Assembly: GCA_039881145.1 (NCBI GenBank)
Contig: JAYKKI010000134.1
Location: 1,336,001-1,400,000, forward strand
Length of the DNA stretch: 64,000 nt
Direction of reading: 5' to 3'
DNA from: Druceiella hillmani
Lineage: Eukaryota > Arthropoda > Insecta > Lepidoptera > Hepialidae
Position numbers and translations under genes: made by a program. Numbering within the stretch: position 1 is the first letter of the stretch; each line of letters starts with the position of its first letter. The notes under the pieces are model-generated. The model saw only the letters and a program-made list of their open reading frames with translations, ran no database searches and was not told the origin of the DNA. Shown piece by piece: positions 39,567-50,624 of the stretch.

Positions 39567-40911
39567 ATGAGAAATTAACCGCTCACGCTGGTTGTGGCAA
39601 AAGATTCACTCAAACAGCATTAATTCACAAATTAAATTCGCTTAATCTTCGTTGTATTCCAACTGCGTTCAGTGGCATAGCTTAAACTTTATTACTTGGA
39701 GGTAGGACTTTACATAATGCGTTTAAATTGCCTATACCCATTTTAGAAAATTCTGTATCAAATATTACTGCAAATAGTAGCTACGGTAGTTTCATAAATT
39801 CATCATCATTGATAATTATTTATGAAGTTTTTATGTGTTCTTTGCAAGTCTGAAAATCATAGATAGATTATTGCGTGATCTATGTGATGAAAACGATAAA
39901 CATAGAGTGTTTGGAGGAAAATCTATACTTCTGTGCGGTGATTTTCGGCAAATCTTACCAGTAAACCCACATGCACCACGTGGAACTTTAATTGAAAATT
40001 GTGTTACAAGTTTTCATGAATTTCCTAATTTTCATAAAGTTACATTTACTCGAAATATGAGAGCTTTACCAAATGAAATAGAATTTGTAGAATTCTTGAA
40101 AAAAATTGGTAATGATGAGGCTCCACAATTCCCTCAGTTTGGTAAAAATGTTATTGAAATACCTCATCAATTAATAGGAGATAAAAACAATATTATTCAT
40201 GAGGTGTATGGAAATATTTCCAATAACATACTCTCAGAAAATATATTGAACTCTGTTATTTTAATACCTACAAATGACGATTGTACTTTGATTAATACTG
40301 ATATATTTAATCAAATTCCTGGTGAACAGCGAATGATAAAATAATCATAGCTATGATAAAATAATTTGTGATAATGACCATGACATCAATAAATATCCGG
40401 TAGAGTTTTTAAATTCTTTGTCTATTAGTGGTTTACCACCGCATAAGTTAGTATTGAAAGTTAATTGCATAGTTTTATTGTCAGAAACTTAAATACTAAG
40501 GACGCATTAGTCAATGGAACAAGAATGCGCATCAAATTTATGCATCGAAATTCAATAGATTGCGAAGTTTTAACTGGGACCGCACGCAGTAAGAAAATTT
40601 TGATTCCATGTATAAATTTAACGTACTCTGGAACTATTTTACCATTTAACTTTCAAAGAACACAATTTCCTATAATACCTGCATTTGCGATGACAATAAA
40701 TAAGTCTCAAGGACAAACATTTCAAAAGGTTGGAATTTTATTGAATCGTCCAGTTTTCACACATGGGCAATTGTTTGTCGCAGCAAGTAGAGTCCGTTCA
40801 TTCGATGGTTTAAGGTTTTATATTTCCGAATATAACGGTCAAGGACGTTTAGCAAACGATGAAAGAGTTTTTACAAAAAACATTGTTTTCAGAGAAGTTT
40901 TAAATCATTAA
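39567..40911 (+). pseudogene. Helitron copy 1 Pif1-like helicase, broken into three frames
   Basis: It starts with Walker A 'AHAGCGKRFTQT' (about 39,582-39,617), where the usual Thr after GK is Arg. Walker B reads 'IIIYEVFMCSLQ' (about 39,811-39,846), with Tyr in place of Asp. The frame 39,835-40,344 holds 'GDFRQILPVNPHAPRG' (motif III) and 'TFTRNMRALPNE'. The frame 40,465-40,911 holds 'NGTRMRI', 'MTINKSQGQTF' (motif V) and 'VAASRVRSFDGL' (motif VI) and ends at a normal stop. The piece from the Rep tyrosines to Walker A, about 945 bp in copy 2, is deleted here, fusing Rep directly to the helicase. In an active element this 5'-3' helicase unwinds the donor strand. Confidence 0.9.
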
Positions 40912-40916
40912 TTATA

Positions 40917-40964
40917 TTATCGCAATATGCGATAAAAAATGCTATTCAATGGAGAGCATTTTTT
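40917..40964 (+). other. Two hairpins in the Helitron 3' untranslated region
   Basis: TTATCGCA-ATA-TGCGATAA (40,917-40,935) lies just after the helicase stop codon and is followed by AAAAAATGCT / AGCATTTTTT (40,934-40,943 with 40,955-40,964). The same two hairpins are present in copy 2 (about 50,105-50,160, minus strand). The second, with its T-run, could act as a transcript end signal; this is inference. Confidence 0.75.
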
Positions 40965-41210
40965 ACCGCATAATTTTTTTATTTCGCATCATCTTACAGC
41001 ATGTTCTGTTTCAATAAATTTTTTTTAAAATAGGTATTCTTTATTTTTCTCCTTTTCCATATAATTTATTTTTTTTTAAATAGGGAAATAACAGCGTTGG
41101 CGAAATCTGTGGCTATAGTAGTATATAGTCTTTGACAATAGAACCTTAATAATGTTTGAGCATTATATTTTAATAATTTATATTAAATAACTTATAATTT
41201 AAATTTATTA

Positions 41211-41242
41211 TGGTCGAATTTCGACCAATGGGCGACCACTAG
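41211..41242 (+). other. Helitron copy 1 terminal hairpin and CTAG end
   Basis: TGGTCGAA-T-TTCGACCA (41,211-41,227) is a perfect 8-bp stem with a single-base centre. Then come 11 bases and CTAG at 41,239-41,242, followed by host T. This is the transposition stop signal of Helitrons. Confidence 0.9.
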
Positions 41243-43565
41243 TTTCATGCAATCTATCTAAGCCATACACGTGTATACAAAGTGTTTAAGGCAAGTTCAT
41301 TAATAGTGCGTCTACGTACAAAAATTTTTCAATTTAGATTAAATTGTATAAACACTATTTTAAACATATAAACTAAAGTTACTCATTTAGTGGAGAATGT
41401 TCAATCTAAGGGTCATTCAAAATAATCGAATAATGTGAAATTGAATAAATTTTAAAATCGGAAGTTCAAAAAATTTCGTTAGACTATGGAGAAAAACTAA
41501 AATTTTTTTTGGTATTTTTATCTTTCTTTCTTATTTATTTGTTTTGCTGGTACGCGATAGTTGTAAAAATCACGGTTTTGTTTCTTAGAGCTAAGAATGA
41601 ATGTGACGTGCATTTTAACAAGCTGCGCTAAAGAGAAATTAAGAAATGATGTACTTTTTTCTATGCTTGGCGTAAAAGTTGAATCGCTTACATTATTACT
41701 AACAATAATAGTAGATTTTTTCTAGTTTTTTTAAATTTTTGAACAAAAACACCATTGTTTTTGGAGGCTGTCTCTATTTTATGTACTGTTTTTCATTCAT
41801 CATTCGTATTTTATAAAAACGTTTCTAAAAATACATTCACATCCACTGTACGATATAAAGAGAAAGAAAAGGAGAAAAATATTTTATTTTATAACACCAT
41901 AAAATGAACTAATCAAAACGATTTATATGTTTGCCTGGATATCTTGTTTACGACCATTTGACAATAAATTAACTTTGATGTCATTTGCATGATTCAGTAT
42001 TTTTCTATTATGTACTTACGCAAATATTTTTTTAAAGGGAATATTAATTTTAACAGGAGGTTCAGGAGCATATTTTTGGTTATGCAGTGCTTTTATCGTT
42101 TATTGTTTAAGTTAAAATTTTTCAGTTTATTTTTTTAATTTACTCAACTCACAGTTTGATTTTGTTTTATGACGATTCATACAGAAGTTTGTATCGTCAT
42201 AGAAAAAATCAAACTGTGAGTGTTGTAGTTCAAGCGAACTAGATTCATGGAAAAGTGTAATTATTTTTATGTTGTTATTTATAAATCATTTAATTATTTA
42301 ACTTACGTTATTTTACAATCGACTGTGTTCTTTTAGTGTGTTTTATTTTTGGTTTATTTATTCATTTCAATAATATTTTCTCTTAGAATTTAAAATTGAC
42401 GCAAACGAAAGATTCGATATATTAATTTTGTTGAAAGTTTACAATATTTTTCAGTATAGCTAAATTGTATAAAAATTATTCCGTATCATTGCTTACTTTG
42501 ACCTTTTAAGTGTAAACATATCTTTTATTAGGAAATAGTTTATTAATATAAAAAGAACGAAGAGCTTGGTTAAAAGTTTCAGTGGCCCATCGTATAGAAC
42601 TGACCCGGAATCTAGGATGGTGATGGCAAGCAATACCCTTGAAACTACAAACTTCCGCCTTGAAAATTTCTTTAGGTGCAACATCCCATGATAACGACTA
42701 TTATCTGTCGTGAACACAAGAGCACAGCCCGTATCGCAACCCGTTCCCGCCTAGTAACATGATCGTAACCGTTTGCATAAATTTTAATTTGTTTACGCAA
42801 TTTATAAGAATCTCATCTCGGCAGGCTGGTGCCTAAAATCAGTTGAATGTAAAAGTTTCGTAGGAGCGCAAGGCAACACGTAACATTGTTATGTTGATAG
42901 GCGTTCAGTAATGAGGTATGTAGCGCGTGCGTGTTCAAGCCTTGGGATCGTTTTTAATAAAATTTTAAATTCACTTAACTCAATTTTTAAAGTTGTGTCA
43001 AATTGTAACTTTTATATTCTTTAAACATATTAAGACATTTTCGCTCTAATAATTTTAATCAAATCTAATTATTATTCCAACTTTTTCTGTTTGCAATTAT
43101 TTCTTCTAACACCATACTTTTGGAATGAACGTAATTATTACGTCATACAATAGTTCTGTCAATGTATTAATTTTGGATAAAAATGTCTAATCATATATTT
43201 ATTTCAACTGAAAAAAAAATTAATCCTCTAATATTGCGATGACATGTCTTTAGTAATAAATTCTATGACATGACTTTAGTGATAAATGTAATTACATATT
43301 ATATCAAACAATTTTATTTCCGAAGTATAGCAAACTCAACTTATACCTTAAACCCTAGACCCAGAAAGGCGATGATAGTTAATTTTGATTTAATATTCAC
43401 TTGGTTTCCTAATTTAAACTGAAAACGGATCACATTTTAAAATAGTGACACGATTAGGTATGACTCAACAAATATAACTATAAAAATGTATACCTTTCCC
43501 TTACCTTCAGCCAAGTGGAAATAAAACAAATATTGGTTTGTCCACATTAGTGAAACAATTTGTTC
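41243..43565. other. Unassigned DNA between Helitron copy 1 and the next repeat
   Basis: No gene is recognised. It holds the inverted repeat at 42,147 and a GC-richer stretch at 42,720-42,960 ('GTAGGAGCGCAAGGCAACACG', 'GCGCGTGCGTGTTC') that I cannot assign. Confidence 0.45.
42147..42221. repeat. 75-bp inverted repeat with 17-bp perfect outer stem
   Basis: ACTCACAGTTTGATTTT (42,147-42,163) and its exact reverse complement (42,205-42,221) enclose shorter complementary parts around ATGACGAT / ATCGTCAT, leaving a loop of about 15 bases. The RNA would form a long hairpin. No terminal duplication typical of a MITE is obvious. Confidence 0.85.
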
Positions 43566-43570
43566 ACTCC

Positions 43571-44193
43571 TTTATTAGCAATCCGTAGCCAAGTATCAAA
43601 AATGGAACCGTTATAACTTCATTCTGTCCAACTCTTCGTCTGTTTGTCTACCCATCTGTCTGTTCGTATGGCACAGCCAATTTACTCGGAGACGATTTTA
43701 CTCGACGCTATATGGATGAAATCTGGTTGGTTGGTGCTTTCATAAACGGTTATACAATAAATAAGTAGAATTAAGAAAAAAATAATATTTCTGGTGGCAC
43801 TCTATACATGTAACTGAGGGAAGAAAGAATAATTGATTGCACATAGCTTTGGGGGATATCGTTAGAGAGATCTTACAAATAATATAGAGGTTCCAAAATA
43901 ACTTTTCTAATTAAGTCAATAGTTTGTGAGATATGCGATTCTTAAATCTTAAAAAGTGCCTCCTCCCATCGCCCTCTAACTTTTTAACGCGTTTAAAATT
44001 ATGAAAAAATTAAGGTAATAGGACTTAGGATAAACTTTCAAAGAAAATTGGCTCGAATATGCAGTATGTAATATTTATTTTTTGAGATATGGATTATTTT
44101 TTGCACTGACTACAGCAATTATATTGTTTGGTGTTAAGGAACCATGAATAGCGCATGAAGCGCTAGCATGACTCGCACTTGGTCTGTTTTTTT
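43571..44193 (+). repeat. Lepidoptera-type repeat ending GACTCGCACTTGG
   Basis: It starts near 'CAATCCGTAGCCAAGTATCAAAAATGGAACCG', has 'TTCTGTCCAACTCTTCGTCTGTTTGTCTACCC' and 'CTGTTCGTATGGCACAGCC', passes 'AATAGTTTGTGAGATATGCGA' and 'CTTAAAAAGTGCCTCCTCCC', and ends 'AAGGAACCATGAATAGCGC...ATGACTCGCACTTGGTCTG' plus T-run. The order and both ends match a repeat that I remember as abundant and nearly confined to moths and butterflies, including the 'GACTCGCACTTGGCCGGTTTTT' end. It has no coding capacity. Confidence 0.75.
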
Positions 44194-44199
44194 ACCTAT

Positions 44200-44823
44200 A
44201 TTTTTAGGTCGATTTAAAACCTCTAAGAATTATAGTATAAACTTATATAATTGTAATACATATTTCACTAAATAGCTGTTAAAGAGTTGACCACCACTAA
44301 CATGCAGTCTTCAAAAATTTAGGTCATTTGCATAATAATGCTTTAATACTAAAGGGAATTGGTTAATTTATAAATTTAATTATCGCCTTAAACGACTGTG
44401 AAAATGGTGAACGAAAAGGTTAAATCTTTTCTTTCATAATATTTAGACATCGTACTGTTGTAAATTACATCGTTTAAGCGGCTAACAGAAAGTAATTTTA
44501 CTTTTAAACAATTGATGGACAAAAAATATGTCGAAAATAATGACACTTTCAGTGTAATAATGAAATTTCATAATTTCAGGCAATTTTCCGGGATAGTTGG
44601 ATTTTATATTTAGATGAATTGTGATATTCATCCGACATAAAGATGAATTAAAAACGAAACGTTACTCGAATTCACAATGTCATAAATATTTTTACTTTCT
44701 TAAATTTAATCGATCAATTATTTACAATATATCTCTATGAACGTATTGTAAATACTATATCTGGACATGGCTAATGAAGTTGTGATGATATATTATTTAG
44801 ATTTGATAGCTAGAGTCAATAAC

Positions 44824-44869
<46 letters not shown>

Positions 44870-45530
44870 AAATACATGAAAACTCATTTAATTACACTGA
44901 ATATTATAAAAATAATAGATACCGTAAATAATTTACGGTTATATAATACATGTACCTTAAAAATAAAGATCTAATTGAATTACTTTTATAACTTTTTGAT
45001 TACATAACATAATTTTACATAACGATGTTATGTTTAAAAATACCAAAGTAAATGTATTTCATCTTCAAAACGAGTAACATAATAAAACACAAATTGCATT
45101 TGAATATTCGTGCATTGAAAGTATAAAAAATTATTTGTATATTTCTAAAAACTTTGAGCAATAAAATTGCTTAACTAAAATAAATACTAGATTTAGTATG
45201 GGACCTTCTCTTTTTGTTATAGATTATATATTATATTACAAAACAAGCGATTTTGTCTTATAAATCTCTATTGTTCTAATGTTTAAAATTAAATTAATTT
45301 TAGAAGGTAAACCGTTACCAGCCGTACGTACGACCAGCCTAATGGGTGATGGTAGTCAGAATTTCTAACAACTGATTACCAGAACAATTGTGCTCTTTAT
45401 TTTCTTGCCTTCTCTAATCAATGGAATCGATGCCAAGAACAGTCTCTTTATTATAAGGATAATTTTGGTTCTAATCAACAGCTGTACAAATTGCAATATT
45501 GTTGGTAATTAGGTTTAGATTACTGTTGGC
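44200..45530. other. Unassigned AT-rich DNA
   Basis: Apart from the TA array at 44,826-44,866 nothing is recognised. A short GC-richer run at 45,300-45,360 ('AACCGTTACCAGCCGTACGTACGACCAGCC') may be a repeat fragment. Confidence 0.45.
44826..44866. repeat. (TA)n microsatellite
   Basis: About 20 uninterrupted TA units. Confidence 0.95.
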
Positions 45531-45613
45531 CATTTGCGCTAAGAATATAATGTAGCATTAATATTAAGTAGAAAATATTCGATTTTTCTTCTTTGTATTA
45601 CACTCCTTTTCTT

Positions 45614-45617
<4 letters not shown>

Positions 45618-45660
<43 letters not shown>
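45618..45660. repeat. (TA)n microsatellite
   Basis: About 21 TA units followed by degenerate CATACATTTACACGTACGCATATACG. Open frames on both strands across it are artefacts of the array. Confidence 0.95.
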
Positions 45661-45662
<2 letters not shown>

Positions 45663-45889
45663 CATACATTTACACGTACGCATATACGTATATATGCATG
45701 TGTAAACGATACGCAAATGATACTCAAAATGTTAAATTGGAAACATCGGGAATCCACTTAGTTTCGAGATATTGTAAATGAAACAAAACACATATCTAAT
45801 CACTTACATATTTCTGCATAAAATTTTTATCAACATATATTTTTTAAAGTGAAACTTTTATTGTATCGCCTCAGAATATTTCGTTTACC

Positions 45890-46025
45890 TATCGCATGTC
45901 GCATTACAGTCGGCCGCGGAGTGGGGGTAAAGAAACCAATATGGCGGTACCTATAGCTCTCATCAGCTGTGCAGCGTTGGTATGGTACTACGATCGATGC
46001 AGTTTTTACCAGACACATTGAAAGA
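45890..46025 (+). other. GC-richer, CpG-containing patch with a short frame
   Basis: The stretch 'CATGTCGCATTACAGTCGGCCGCGGAGTGGGGG' leads into AACCAATATGGCGGTACC. From the ATG at 45,939 a 26-codon frame begins 'MAVPIALISCAALVWYY' and stops at TGA in 'CACATTGA'. The hydrophobic start is compatible with a signal peptide or a short first exon. No TATA box or downstream exon is identifiable. It matches no duplicate in the window. This is a candidate promoter or first exon only. Confidence 0.2.
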
Positions 46026-46039
46026 ATAGAATGCATGTC

Positions 46040-47480
46040 AATGTTTACTTATTTTAGTTACCACAAAATATTATTTACATTTATAAACTGTGAGACTCAA
46101 AGCGAAGATGACGTTAGTGATCAAATAATCGAAATTTAAAATAATTCAATGATTTATATAAATATTGATCTACGTTTTTAATATGTATATATATATCATA
46201 CCGAACATCGTATTTATTTATGTATTCTGTACTTTAGTACGCAGAGTAAAGTAAACATTCATAGTTATATATCTTGTCGACTATTATCATTTCCTTTTTC
46301 ACGTCTTAAGTTAATATTACTTTTAAAATCCTAAATCAAGTAGCTTTCGAAAAATTCTCAATTAAATGCCTACAATCTGAAAAAAAGTTTCACTTTCATC
46401 GTGGTTTCCTAAAACCACACAACTTGTTTCTTGTTCATATCGCCTTGTCAATATAATTTTTCTAGAATTGAATGCAAAATATGAAAAACAATGTGGGTTT
46501 GCTTAAATTAAGTAATCGTCTAAATACCAGAGTATTATGAAAAATAATTTTGCCACTAAAACCATTTTTGTAAAGTACTGTATGCTTATTATTATCCAAT
46601 TTATGGTGGTCTTTACGTGTGGTGTTAAGCTCTTTTCTCCCTTGTTGAAAATACTGGTTTAGCCCATATTATTTGAAAAGCTATATCTTATCTCACAAAT
46701 ATTCAATTTATATATTAAATATCAATAGCCACACGATCTATTAGACATTCCTCTCGGCAGTATAAAACTATACCGAAAATAATTGAATCTCTAACCATAC
46801 TTTAAAGAAAAATTTTATTGAAGCTGATTGGCATTTCTATTAATTAAGTCAACTTATTTTATTATAAAAACTATCAAGTCTGTGCCCTTATGCTACAAAG
46901 GTACACTTTTATTATTTATCGTATGAAGTTCTTCAACCCTCAGAACATAAATTATGACACATTACCACAAGTTTAATATTCTCGTAAATTGTCACAAAAT
47001 TTGATATAAGAAGAAAATGGGAAAAAAAGTTCGAGTTTTCATAATTTTATTCCGTCGAATATAAATTTTGGTTATAAATATTACTTTCAAAATCTTTTTG
47101 TCAACTGTTAGAGATTATTAGCATTTATTAAAAAGGGCGTGTCTCATCGGTCGCGTAATATATATGTATTAGGGATTATTTTGAGCTATCTTTCCAATTC
47201 ATAACAAATTAATTTTGTATTCTGTGCCTCCAAATTAAAATCCTTCCTCAAAAATAACTTTAAATCCTCATGTGATTTTCATTAACACACGACGTAATTA
47301 TTCATGATACAATGTGGAATTGACAGTTCTACATTAAATTAAAATCTAGGCAGAACTAGTTGTCATAAATAGTTTAAAATAGTGAAACAAAGAATTATGC
47401 TAAGAATGAAAAAAAAATTCAAACAAATTGCGTAGCATTTTGTTATAAAGTAAACCTACGCACCATTTGTAATGTTTAAT
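46040..47480. other. Unassigned AT-rich DNA
   Basis: No gene, repeat family or long open frame is recognised. Confidence 0.5.
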
Positions 47481-47514
47481 TGACTGACCTTAGCAAAACG
47501 GCAAAGGCGCACGG

Positions 47515-47790
47515 TTGTTATTTGCAGTGGTATCATTTGTCGGCACCGGTAGCAAAGCAGCAAGGCGTGTCCGAAATTATACACATCTTGTATTAAATTA
47601 CAAACCACTTGAAACTATTCCTGTGAAGAAACTATTGAATTTTGTGAATTCATCTTTGGTATGCGTTGAGGAATACCATGGGGTAAATGAGGTTTTATTT
47701 AGTGTGAAACAGTCAAATCCACATTATTGTCGTAAATTTCTAACGTACAAAAAATTATATTTTCTTTCACGTTCAAAGCATCTGTATTAA
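47515..47790 (+). CDS. Unrecognised 91-codon open frame
   Basis: The frame is open upstream to about 47,490 and ends TAA at 47,788-47,790. Its composition is less biased than other frames here (R, K, V, Y, C, H present; 'KAARRVRNYTHLVLNYKPLE', 'NPHYCRKFL'). There is no known domain, signal peptide or membrane segment. The first 60 bases are GC-richer than the rest. It is not present in any duplicate, so I cannot test conservation. It may be an exon, a transposon fragment or chance. Confidence 0.15.
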   Translation: MLFAVVSFVGTGSKAARRVRNYTHLVLNYKPLETIPVKKLLNFVNSSLVCVEEYHGVNEVLFSVKQSNPHYCRKFLTYKKLYFLSRSKHLY

Positions 47791-47794
47791 CGAT

Positions 47795-49750
47795 ATTGTA
47801 TTGATAATATTGTACCACGTTTCGGTTGTCTTTCACCCCACTAGCGAATATTTGAAGAATAATTCTCTCCCCTAAAATATTTTCTCGTATACACCTTCAC
47901 ATATATAGTTATAAATTGGGAATGGACGATTTAGACATAGATTAGAGGGTAATAAATTAACTGTATTAATTTTTTTTTATTCAGCGCCATTTTCTTTGCC
48001 GAATGAAGCGCGCCAAGCCCGACTGGAATGTTCCCGAATTTCGTAATCCCTAAAATTATGCAGTCCGCTTACGTTTGGGCGACCAGCTGTTGGTTAACAC
48101 AAAAAATAAGTTAGTGTCTATATCTCTATTTCATAGATCACCACGTCTCCATTCCATACGCATTGCTCGTAGGTAGGATACTTGACTATAAACCGTATCT
48201 TTGTATTATTGAAGATTCAGGACAGGTCCAAAGTCGTCCCAACGCTCTATTGCACATTGTTGTTTCTTCTTCTAAACAAACAATTAAATGGCGAAGGTGA
48301 ATTCCTTCATAATTAAATTAGCAGCTACATAAATAAATTTAAATATTAATTGCAAGAAAAAATACAAGGATAGAAAGACTGACAGCAAATACACATCGAA
48401 GAAAAAAAACGAAAAATAAATTTACCAAAAACCCTAAATACGCGTCATTTAAAATTTAGAGATATCCAAGTAACTTTAAAAAGAGGAAAGGTGGTTGAAT
48501 GGTGGCAGAAAGAAACAAATATTTTATAACATAGGATTATAATAATATTATATTATTATCTGTCTAGTAGAAGAGAGTATAGAAGAAAATATAAATTAAT
48601 TTTATCTCTAAAGTTCCAGGTTCTAAATATCAAAACTTCATTTTCCCAAATACTAAAATGCAAAAAGTTTGAAAAATCAACCACAAAACTGACAAAAAAA
48701 TAATGTAATTATTATAAACCTTACCTACTTAACCCTCATTATTGGAAAACAAAGAATAATTATCACTCTTCCAATCAAGCAGTGCTCTTTTAATAAGAAA
48801 TAAATCACTGAAAAGATAGTTTGATATGATTTGAAAAGTTTAAAGGCAGGTAACTAAGTTTGAACAAAGAGTCGACATTGGTCGAATAGGATAAATTGGC
48901 AATTTGGCTTAATCAGTATGAACGCCCCGTCTCTACTGACAAAACTTTTGGAACATTTCACGGCGGGCGGAATTCTTTATGAGTTTAATACGTTAAGAAT
49001 ATTAATACTGTTGGAATCTGGCTCGAACGTGAGAAGATTCTCGTTTATCCTGTGCCTAAAATGACATCGATATTGGGTTATAAAGTTATTTGAACTTTTG
49101 CACAATAGTATGCACGATTGACTTCTAGGAAATTTTAATTTTAATTATAGAGGAATGGTTAGAAATTTCTAAGCATAGAATTAGTTTATAATTGTTAAGT
49201 AACTTGTGAATGAAGCAATTTTAGAAATTAATTTGTGACGGAAAAAATATTTGGTCAATGTAAAGCAAACATTGGAAACAAAATCATTATGACGTTAATT
49301 GTGTTTAATAAAGTTATATAAAGAAAAAAAAAGATGAAATAATTATGATATATACATGAAGAAATGGTAGAAACAAATTTAAGACATTGTTAAATGGAAA
49401 TAATGCAAAAAATGAGGATTTTGTTTTGCATTAACAATATATATGATAGATCAATAAGTGTCCGTATAATCAATACAGGAATAAATATTCAATGAATAAC
49501 TATATAAATAAAATTACCAAGACGACGACGATAATGGACGCATGAGAGAATATTCCAAAACTGTACTGCTTAGCATGCCATTTTCGTGACTATCTTCCTT
49601 GCTGTGGGAATTGTCGTGATGACACAAATAATAAAGTTTATTTCTACAGTGCACGTTTCGTATGAAAATGAAGGCTGCCTTTCGTTATCCTTTACGAAAA
49701 TTTATAATTTTTTAATTAATGAATTACACAGAGTTGGATCGTATTCTTAA
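47795..49750. other. Unassigned DNA before Helitron copy 2
   Basis: Some less AT-rich parts (47,985-48,090, 48,880-49,080) have no recognisable coding or repeat identity. Confidence 0.45.
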
Positions 49751-49752
49751 GC

Positions 49753-49783
49753 TTCTAGTTTTATTTTACAAATAAAACTAGAA
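49753..49783. other. 14-bp perfect hairpin next to Helitron copy 2
   Basis: TTCTAGTTTTATTT (49,753-49,766), loop TAC and the exact reverse complement (49,770-49,783). It lies 49 bases outside the 3' end of Helitron copy 2, so it is flanking DNA rather than the element's own hairpin. Confidence 0.85.
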
Positions 49784-49831
49784 AACAGAAAAAATGAAAA
49801 GTTTCCGGATTTTGCATGTATTAACAAAGCA

Positions 49832-49866
49832 CTAGTGGTCGCCCAGTGGTCGAAATTCGACTATAA
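49832..49866 (-). other. Helitron copy 2 terminal hairpin and CTAG end
   Basis: On the minus strand TAGTCGAATTTCGACCA is the same hairpin as in copy 1 with one changed base in the 5' arm. It is followed by 'CTGGGCGACCACTAG' and T. Confidence 0.9.
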
Positions 49867-50167
49867 TAAATTTAAATTATAAGTTATTTAATATAAATTA
49901 TTAAAATATAACGCTCAAACATTATTAAGGTTCTATTGTCAAAGACTATATACTACTATAACTACAGATTTCGCCAACGCTGTTATTTTACTATTTAAAA
50001 AAAAATAAATTATATGGAATTCAAAAAGGAGAAAAATAAAGAATACCTATTTTAAACAAATTTATTGAAACAGAACATGCTGTAAGATGATGCGAAATAA
50101 AAAAATTATTCGGTAAAAAATGCTCTCCATTGAATAGCATTTTTTATCGCATATTGCGATAATATAA

Positions 50168-50595
50168 TTAACGATTTAAAACTTCTCTGAAAACAATTTT
50201 TTTTGTAAAAACTCTTTCATCATTTGCTAAACGTTCTTGACCGTTATATTCGGAAATATAAAACCTTAAACCAACGAATGAACGGACTCTACCTGCCGCG
50301 ACATACAATTGCCCAAGAGTGAAAACTGGCCGATTCAATAAAATTCCAACCTTTTGGAATATTTGTCCTTGAGACTTATTTATTGCCATCGCAAATGCAG
50401 GTATTATTATATTATTATGCAGGTATTATTATCGGAAATTGTGTTCTTTGAAAGTTAAACGGTAAAATAGTTCCAGAGTACGTTAAATTTATACATGGAA
50501 TCAAAATTCTCTTACTGCGTGCGGTCCCAGTTAAAACTTAACAATAAATTTCGATGCATCAATTTGATGCGCATTCTTGTTCCATTGACTAATGC
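50168..50595 (-). pseudogene. Helitron copy 2 helicase, C-terminal part
   Basis: The frame 50,389-50,168 holds 'INKSQGQIFQKVGILLNRPV' (motif V), 'VAAGRVRSFVGL' (motif VI, where copy 1 has AASRVRS) and ends with a normal stop. Upstream, 'GTRMRI'-type sequence is present but disturbed: a duplicated 'AGGTATTATTAT' stretch near 50,400-50,430 inserts extra bases. The junction near 50,605 joins 'DENDKHR' directly to the 'KDALVNGT' region, removing motif III. Confidence 0.85.
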
Positions 50596-50624
50596 GTCCT
50601 TAATATATGTTTATCTCTATGTTT

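Larger units (their letters stand above)
36596..41242 (+). mobile_element. Helitron copy 1, internally deleted autonomous element
   Basis: The element starts with TC preceded by A and ends with CTAG followed by T, the A|T target rule of Helitrons, and has no target-site duplication. In order it holds a tandemly repeated 5' region, a broken Rep region, a broken Pif1-type helicase, a 3' untranslated region with two hairpins and the terminal hairpin. About 4.65 kb long, it is shorter than intact autonomous Helitrons (about 5.5-6 kb or more), fitting the deletions seen against copy 2. Helitrons transpose by rolling-circle replication using a HUH nuclease joined to a helicase. I infer the 5' end from the 'TCTATATATTAATACGTGAAGC' start, which I remember from lepidopteran Helitrons. 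Confidence 0.8.
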
